Of a stretch of 64,000 nt of DNA, positions 56,710-64,000 are shown in pieces. The stretch's first letter is position 1. Each line of letters opens with the position of its first letter. The DNA lies in the NCBI GenBank assembly GCA_026929865.2, contig CM049416.1, positions 8,538,501-8,602,500 on the forward strand, given 5' to 3'. The stretch comes from Hyperoplus lanceolatus. Lineage: Eukaryota; Chordata; Actinopteri; Uranoscopiformes; Ammodytidae. Below the pieces are notes generated by a model. It was not told the DNA's origin and ran no database searches. It saw only the letters and a program-made list of their open reading frames with translations. A program made the translations under genes and the position numbers.

Positions 56710-57200
56710 AAAATAAAAATGCCCGCTTGGATCGTGCCAAGACTCAGATCCTACTCATTCCTGATGCCTCTCCAGTAATAAGAAGCATGAGGAAACTTTC
56801 TAACCTAAAAATGGACTCAAGGTCTATTTTGCACTGTGCCTCTGGCCTTCTGTCTGGCTCCCTCCTGTTTAAAGTGTCAATGCAGTTGATGCATTGCAAT
56901 GAAGTGGGATGTTGGCCGGCGCTACTTCTGCATACTTGTACCACTGCATTAGTCCAGGCCATGTGCCGATTCCATACCCCTTTCCCAAATGTTGTTAAGA
57001 GACGGATGCCATAGCTCATTGCCCGATCACTGACAGCACATTGACCCCACACTCTGTTTGGAATCCACTTAAATACTGCCATGAACGATTGATTTTCTCA
57101 TGCTGATGTAGCTCAGTCTATAATAAAGCCATCCGCTCTTAATAGACAAATGACAGCGACCCGGTTAAGGCTTGTAAATGAACTGAGGTTGCCGCTCATT
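56710..57200. other. Unique, low-repeat stretch in CELSR1 intron 1 (candidate conserved non-coding element)
   Basis: About 490 bp of mixed-composition sequence with no simple repeats or transposon ends. It happens to be open on both strands (95 and 112 residues), but neither translation resembles CELSR1 or a known family. Conservation cannot be tested here. Confidence 0.25.
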
Positions 57201-58017
57201 GCAATAAGGCAGGAGGGGTCCAAATGAAGAACTCATTGCATTGACTGATTGTGGTTTCAGTAATACATGTCCTGATGGGGTATCAAGCTCTATTTCAATC
57301 TTTAAGCTGAGCTTTCCATTGAGCCTCTGGCTAAATGTCTGCTTTGTGTCAGGAGAGAACAAAATACCCTGGTGAGGCAGTGCAGGTTCAGGGGGGATCA
57401 TGACCTGTTGACTGTGGTCACTTTACTGTTGACCCCCCGGAGGTCAAGCAGGCAAAGTAGAGGGCTTAGCATGCCGAGGGCTCCATGGCTCTAAGGCATA
57501 CAGGTCTTATCTGACTAAACCTTCTGCATACTACAGGCTCATCTGGACTGTCTTACCTTCAGCGTGTCACAGATAATGACTGCCTTTTTTTCGGAAAGGG
57601 ACATCGGCCACTTTGCAGGCATGGATTGATTAACATTGCTGGATTGATTAATGTATCTTTTTGAAGTGAAGGCCTTTAAATCACAACTTTATTGCCGTCC
57701 TTGTGGATCAGACACTTAAATTCTAAACCCTGAAGAAACAGTCTAGGTTGGACTAGAGTATTGATTTAGACAGAAACCAAAGCAAGTACATAATTCACAT
57801 TTGAGTCTATGGTAACTGCAACCTGGGTTCAGACAATTAAAAGTTCACAGAGCTGACAGGCAACAAGTCAGGCCTTAGTTTGCATTGTATCCCCCTCTAC
57901 ACACACACACCTCTCTCTTTATTAGAATACAGTACCCGTAGCCTTTACTGAGCTGACATGAGCCGCTTGAAAGTGAAAAGCACAGATGAAGAAAAGACTT
58001 TGTTTTTAACATGTCAA

Positions 58018-58019
<2 letters not shown>

Positions 58020-58107
<88 letters not shown>
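58020..58107. repeat. (GT)n microsatellite
   Basis: A pure GT run of about 88 bp. Confidence 0.96.
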
Positions 58108-58108
<1 letters not shown>

Positions 58109-58949
58109 TCGAAATGCTTATGGCCTTTCCCCAGCCAGTCCTGACCCCGGCCTGCTGCTTTGTGTCAAACGTGTGAAGTGATTGTCTCAACGTGTCAAAA
58201 GGCACGCAGGTTATAATGGGCTCAAAGGAACAAGGAATTTCAATGTGGACCTAAGCCTTTTTAAGCACATATATTCGCGACAGAAGTGGTTTGTGACGCT
58301 AAAATTCCCATTTGAAACGATCATATTGTGTTTTTTATTATGTGAACCCCAATTAAAAAAATAGCCAACTGACAAAATTAAATAAATCTACCTATAATGG
58401 TTCTAGGATTATCGCATACCCCATTCTCACCACTCTCAGCTTGTTTGTTTGGTCTTAACGAGTCTTCAGTAAAGGCTGCGACCTTGCGATGTGAGCTGTG
58501 ATGGTATTTTGCGGGATCAGCAGTCTTCCATTTGTGGAGGGCTTTGAGAACATGAGCCCCCCCCCCCAATCCTATACGAGACATAGATCCTTTATGGGGT
58601 GCTTCATGTTTGCACGAGGCTGGGGTTCTCAGGTATTTAGAGGATGTGAGTCCTCTGCCATATATCTGATACCGTGTGTGTATTGTGGAGCGGTCGGGGG
58701 GTTCAAAAGCTGTGATACCATGATGGGGCCCAAGGAGAAGCCCCCTCCATGTATCAAGCATGTGTGTCATGTGAGGAATGAGTGTGTTCAGCTCCCACAG
58801 TCTGCTGGTGCTTACACTTTCCTCACAGAGGGTCCGGGGGCCGACAGCTGGCCCTCCATGCCTGGCATTACTGCTGCTCAGTGCTGCCCTTGAGCATATT
58901 CATCATTACATGTACACACAGCGATATGTGTATATACATATCTATATGG

Positions 58950-60125
58950 GAGAATAGTAGGGCTGCAACTAACGATTATTTCAATAATCGATTAATCGGT
59001 CGATTATTTTTTCGATTAATCGATGAATCGGATAAAAAAAAGAAACATTTGTAAATCCCATCTTTATTCAAAAACTGAACATTACTTCAAATTCACAGTG
59101 CAGACTGAAGTTCAAAACACCAGGTTATTGCTCCAACTCCCGGAACTATTAAAAGTAATATTAAATGATAAATAATAATAATAAACTTAACTGGGATAAC
59201 ACAAAAAAACATACAATGTATTATATACATTTATCATATATAAGGATGTCCATGGTAAACCAGTCAACCGATAATATTTTTAACCGTAAATGACAGGAGA
59301 TCGTTAATTTGTATTGATATTGATACCATTTTCGAGACTCCTTAACAATCCAAGTCTTTATTGATATCACAATTGATACTTTTCTATTATTTTGTTGAAA
59401 TAGAACTTTATTTTTGCTTTAATTCTGATATGATCATAGCTCAAGATAGGACATTAAACAGGTCATAATTCCATCTTTACTATCTATTTTATATTCTGGG
59501 AAAACAAGTTTCGCCAAAATCTCAAATTTCTTTTTTTTTTTGTTGCATTTGAACACATCAATCATATTACTGAGCCTGAACACATCCAGTTGACATGTTT
59601 GCTACTTTTTTAAACAAACTAGCTCTATATCCTTCCGATTTTAACATGGATTTAAAAACTGGATTACTATTTTTAACTGAGGGACTTTCTACACGTTCGG
59701 TTTGTGATTACTGCCGCTGCTTTGAATGTCTGTTGATGCGCCGATGCCGACTCTCCGAGCACGTCTGCACACAGTCTCAGCAGCTGACAGTTTTTGTACT
59801 AGACGGATACTGAGTTGAAGGAGTTGTTTCAACCCAAAGAAAGCAAAGGTACAACACTTTTATATAGGGCTACAGTCCAGTGTTAGAAACGACCAAAATA
59901 CAAGCTGTGGCCGCCACACTATAGCTTTCCCGCACATGAAGCGAGCCACGTGCGGAAGGCTGGCTGTGGGCGTGCATGAACTGTCGGCGGTGATGTAAAC
60001 AGTGCGCGCCTGCAAGTGACTTATTATCCGCGACTCAACGAATCGATGACCAAATTCGTTCCAACGCTTTTAGTAATCGATTTTAATCGATTTTATCGAT
60101 TCGTTGTTGCAGCCCTAGAGAATAG
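58950..60125. mobile_element. Non-autonomous hAT element with perfect 8-bp target-site duplication
   Basis: The body is 58958-60117. The left end TAGGGCTGCAACTAACGATT and the reversed right end TAGGGCTGCAACAACGAATC form terminal inverted repeats, extended by runs of ATCGATTAATCG-type subterminal motifs on both sides. GAGAATAG flanks it exactly on both sides (58950-58957 and 60118-60125). There is no transposase frame above about 70 residues, so it is a deletion derivative. Confidence 0.94.
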
Positions 60126-61184
60126 CAGTCCACTGTTCCTAATAGTCAGGATGGTACAGGATCTGTTAAATGTAAAGGACAAGTTCTGCGTGAAATGTAT
60201 ATGTATATGTAGCCATTCTACATGTATACAGTCAGAAAGGATAACTGTACAGTAGAGCTGATGTAAATGGTAGAATAAACAGACTGACACACGTCACATG
60301 CATCGCATTCTGTACATGTGCAGAACCTCATGTTGTCAATCTTATTATCTAACTCTCCGCTGGAAAGCTAAATAAACATATTTAACAACAATTTTGAACT
60401 ATTCCTTGATAGCATAATTTCTCATACATTTCTATTGCATTTGTGTAGAAATGATATAGAGCTTGGTAGATGTTACTAATGTGGCCATCTTTGGCTTTGC
60501 AGGTCAAGCTGTTGTTCACAAAAAAAGATGTCTCTCTCCGTTTTGCTGTATAGTGTGTGTTTATTTTATGGTATGAGTCAAGTCCTGTCAGTCTTGTCAG
60601 ACGGTATCAATAAAATGAGTGAGGAGAGCCGTGGTTAGTTGCTGTGGTTTGGCTTCAGGGGGATAGTTCACATCTGGAGTGATGATCTTTTGCCACACAC
60701 ACACACACACATTCATATGTACACACACATATAAACAGTCAGCCTTGTATATTCCCATCCATACCTGCTCTCTGTAGTCACTCTGTCCGTGGGGTCTGGG
60801 AGGCTGCAGGGCAGATAAAGTGGAAATGGCCTATTATTACTAAAGCGATGACAGCCGCCGTGGGCATGCATATCAAAGACGTGCATACCTCTCGCATTGC
60901 GTTAGTGAAGCCTTCCTGTATTGCACGCAAATACTCTTTTTGCACTGATTATCCCCAATCCCCAATCATCAATTTATTTTTCTCATAGTCAGGGCTATTT
61001 TACATGTCTTGTAAAGGCTATACATTTCACAGGCTCACTTTCCCAACAGAGATCACAAACTGTGTCATGTTTGTACTCCTATTTGCTTCTAAACTCTGCT
61101 TCTAAAACTTCAACCATCTGATAAGAGTTTGTTTGGATTTGATGAGTTGAATAGTAAATCTGAGCATTTTATACTGTCAACTTC

Positions 61185-61400
61185 TTTGGTTTATGACCAA
61201 ATACCATTAGAACATGATAGTGAGAACTCAGCTGTACTTTGTTTCTGATGCTGATTACCATATTTTGACTTACAAGCATGCTTAACTAAGATACTGACCA
61301 TAGTAAATAATATACTTGCTCAACATCAGCATATTAGCACTGCCATTGTGAGTATGTATGCTTGCTGACATTTGTTCCAGCTCAAGCCACCACTGTGCAA
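61185..61400. repeat. Dispersed GTTAGCATG-type repeat, copy 3
   Basis: It contains TTTATGACCAAATACC, CTCAACATCAGCATATTAGC, TTGTGAGTATGTATGCTTGC and AGCCACCACTGTGCAAC. These correspond to the same, more diverged, repeat type as at 5.4 and 53.4 kb. Confidence 0.5.
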
Positions 61401-61664
61401 CTGACTGGCTCTAAGTCATGGTGTATAGACTATTATTCTTGCTAAATGACCCATAATAGGTGTGAACACTGCGAAAACTATTTTCTTCAATATTTAATGT
61501 TCTACCGTAGAATACTTCATATTATAATTTATGGCAACGAACAACAAGAAAATACAAATAACTGTTCAATAGGAGTAGGCTACCTTTTCCTCTGAAACAC
61601 AATGGACCTCCCATCTGGATTAACACAACATCTGGTTAACTGGCACTGATACAGCATCAGTAGG

Positions 61665-61777
<113 letters not shown>

Positions 61778-62042
61778 CTTGTCTGTGTTTTAATAGAAGT
61801 CCTTTCCCTTCCAACTCAATAGTTTCCTCGTTCCAGCTTTCACCACAGGAATGACTTCACCTGCGAGCAACACTAAGAAACATCCTTATAATTTGACTGA
61901 GAGCTGCCTTTAAGTGTGTGTGTGCGTGTGCGATCATGCATTCAGATACACACTCAAAACAGAGCAAATTGCCCTGTAGGAATATCTGAGGCGCCTAATG
62001 CAACATTCATGTTCTCCTTCTCCTGTCGGCAGAATACGCACT

Positions 62043-62046
<4 letters not shown>

Positions 62047-62078
<32 letters not shown>
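62047..62078. repeat. (CA)n microsatellite
   Basis: A short pure CA run. Confidence 0.9.
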
Positions 62079-62079
<1 letters not shown>

Positions 62080-62305
62080 CTCATTACGTCTTATTACAGC
62101 AGCCGTGCTCCTTGTCTCCTTCCAGCTTGGAGGCATCAAAACATGTCATAACGCAGCCCCCAAAACTTCAATAACCTTCATTTTTTTAAGAGTAGAAATA
62201 TTTTGCATGAGACTTAAGATTAGTCTCTTCGGGGGTCGACGAAAATAGCTGTGTGATGTGGGGGCGTGTACATGCAGGTCATGATTTACTGTTTTATTAA
62301 ATAAA

Positions 62306-62338
62306 TAGATAGAGAGAGAGAGAGACAGAGAGAGAGAT
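62306..62338. repeat. (GA)n microsatellite
   Basis: GATAGA followed by GA repeats with one CAGA interruption. Confidence 0.85.
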
Positions 62339-63245
62339 GCTGTACTGAAGAGACTGATAACTTGTAAGTTGCGTATTAATCATTTTAAATCTAGTCGATA
62401 AATATAAAGAATGAAAAAAAAGGTTTGCCTATTGTTTCCTGATACCGAATCTGAATATGTCCCTCAGTCATGTCCTGCTGCCTCCCCTGTAATAACAAGC
62501 TAGAGATGCTGTTATTAGCCACACTGTGTGGAGGCAGTAATTGCTACCTTAATGTCATTGAGGAATGCTTTCAATTTGTCAACGGGAACTAGAGGCGACC
62601 ACCCATGTGAAAACTATGTGGTCAGCAATGTGAGTAGTGCCAAATATCAGTGGTGGTGGTGGCATGGTGATAATAGGTTCCCATTCAAGCCCTGTGTTTG
62701 ATTTTTGATATTGAACCAAACCAATATGGGCGATAATTAATCAGGAGAAAGAGGGTTAGGATCGGGATACGCAAGGAGAAGAAATACCCTTTAGGGGGAA
62801 GAATAGACGGAATGAAAAATGTCCCTCGTCTACATAGCCTCTAGTAACCGCTTTGACTTTCTTTACCCTTTTGAATTTGCTTCAAATGAAGTGAGAATTT
62901 CCTTTGATCAACCAATGTTAGTATTCCGGCACATGCTCTTACCCCTCAAGCAGAGAATACATTTTAGAAAACTTCTACCTCTCTTTTTTTGTCCTTTTCC
63001 TTTAAAGGAATTCATCACCCTATAATGTATGAAACTGTAAATGCACAGAGGTGTGTGTGTGTGTGGGGTGGAGATTCTCCGAAATAGAAAGCAACTGCTA
63101 CAGTATTCGTTGGCAAAGAAACTGATACGTCTACGCTGCCCTCCCTCCTTTTTTTTTGGTATCCCTGAAGCCTACTCATTATTATCACACACCATTCTTG
63201 TCAGCCGTGTCACCGAGCACAATGCATTGACATTTAAGTGACCCA

Positions 63246-63480
63246 GTGGAAGAGGAGGAGGAGGAGGGGAGAAAGAGAGGTAGAGAAGGAAAGAAGGGAA
63301 GAAGTAAATACATCAGAAGGAGGATGAGGAGGTTAGCGAATGGAAGTTCTGGCTATTTGATAAGAACTGAAAGGTGAATCTTGAGAGGAAAAGGGAGTTA
63401 ACTGAGGTAGTGTAGGGAAGTCAAGGAAGGAAAGGGGAGAGAATAGAGGAAAAGACAGGGTGTGGGGGAGGTGGGGCAGC
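63246..63480. repeat. Purine-rich tract
   Basis: About 235 bp dominated by A and G on the plus strand (ggaggaggaggaggggagaa, aaggaaaggggagagaatag and similar). At about 63480 it switches abruptly to pyrimidine-rich sequence (tccctttattttaccttc). No gene is seen. Confidence 0.8.
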
Positions 63481-63734
63481 TCCCTTTATTTTACCTTCAC
63501 ATTCCCTATTTTTTTTTACTTCAAAGAATCTCCCGGTGAGAAGGAATTATTCTCCTCCGCTCAACCTCGCCGCTTTGTTACACCACTGTTCTCTTTTCCT
63601 ATACCTCTCTGCAACCAACCCCCCCATCGTGGCCACATTTTACTTATTGCTTCCTTTGAATAGAATAGTCTTGTAAATGGGCCGTTAAGGGGCTCCATTC
63701 AAATCGCGGTGCATGCTGCTGTTGTGGCGGATGC

Positions 63735-64000
63735 ATTTAAAGGTGCACTATGCAGTTTCAGGGGGGAGGGGGATTAGTACATGTAATTCCTAGTATTGAA
63801 TAATCCTATAATCATTAATCAAAATTAAACTATTTTAAGGCACTAGGAACAAAATGTAAAACTATAATATGTAAACAAAACTGTGGGCCATGCTGCTGTA
63901 AACAACAGCAGTGAAAAAGTAACTTTTCAGGAAGCTTTTTCAGCTTCAAACAGTGTTCCAGGGATCCAAATATCCTCTGAGGAAAGCTTATTTATTCAGT
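63735..64000 (+). mobile_element. Possible MITE, cut by the window end
   Basis: TTTAAAGGTGCACTATGCAG at 63737 resembles the TTAAAGGTGCAGTGTGTA start of the 51.4-kb MITEs. The right end is outside the window and the interior does not match, so this is tentative. Confidence 0.4.

Noticed and set aside
58378-58893. Overlapping 130-131-residue frames on both strands
   Set aside because: Neither resembles CELSR1 or another known protein. Being open on both strands suggests chance, and no convincing splice sites frame them.

Overview
ORGANISM. The window looks like a piece of a teleost (ray-finned fish) chromosome. The supporting signs are short-intron vertebrate genes with GT-AG splice sites, very dense (CA)n/(TG)n microsatellites, tRNA-derived SINEs and small hAT/MITE-type DNA transposons. 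It contains one terminal exon, four complete genes and the giant first exon of a sixth gene. I recognised proteins by eye from remembered family sequences; no database search was run.

LAYOUT. (1) 1-4129 is the last intron of a copine gene. Its terminal coding exon is at 4130-4318 (+), best matching copine-8, with a probable long 3' UTR. (2) About 9.2-23.3 kb is gene-poor and full of repeats: a 27-bp tandem repeat inside an inverted repeat, several terminal-inverted-repeat elements, a reverse-strand SINE and a compound microsatellite cluster. (3) 23.3-38.0 kb is a compact gene block: ALG10 (-), TPRKB (+), a serine/threonine dehydratase-serine racemase family enzyme (-) and TRMU (+). ALG10/TPRKB and the dehydratase/TRMU pair are head to head. 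TPRKB and the dehydratase gene are tail to tail. (4) 39.35-42.89 kb is the first coding exon of CELSR1 (+), encoding a signal peptide, an N-terminal domain, eight full cadherin repeats and part of a ninth. (5) 42.9-64.0 kb appears to be the start of CELSR1 intron 1. It has no further recognisable exon but holds two hAT elements with intact 8-bp target duplications, a SINE, paired MITEs and many microsatellites.

HOW THE GENES RELATE. They are housekeeping or developmental genes with no shared pathway. ALG10 completes the lipid-linked N-glycan donor in the ER. TPRKB is a KEOPS subunit for tRNA t6A37, and TRMU makes the 2-thio group on mitochondrial tRNA wobble uridine. The PLP enzyme is predicted to be a dehydratase. 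CELSR1 is a planar-polarity adhesion GPCR. From memory, the human equivalents are split among 12q12 (CPNE8, ALG10B), 2p13 (TPRKB) and 22q13 (TRMU, CELSR1), so the window shows a gene order different from human.

NOVELTY. I found no convincing undescribed multi-gene system. The most interesting points are the active-site substitutions in the serine-racemase-like enzyme, a CA repeat starting at a TRMU splice donor, a decayed BED-finger remnant in one hAT element, and the inverted/tandem 27-bp repeat structure.
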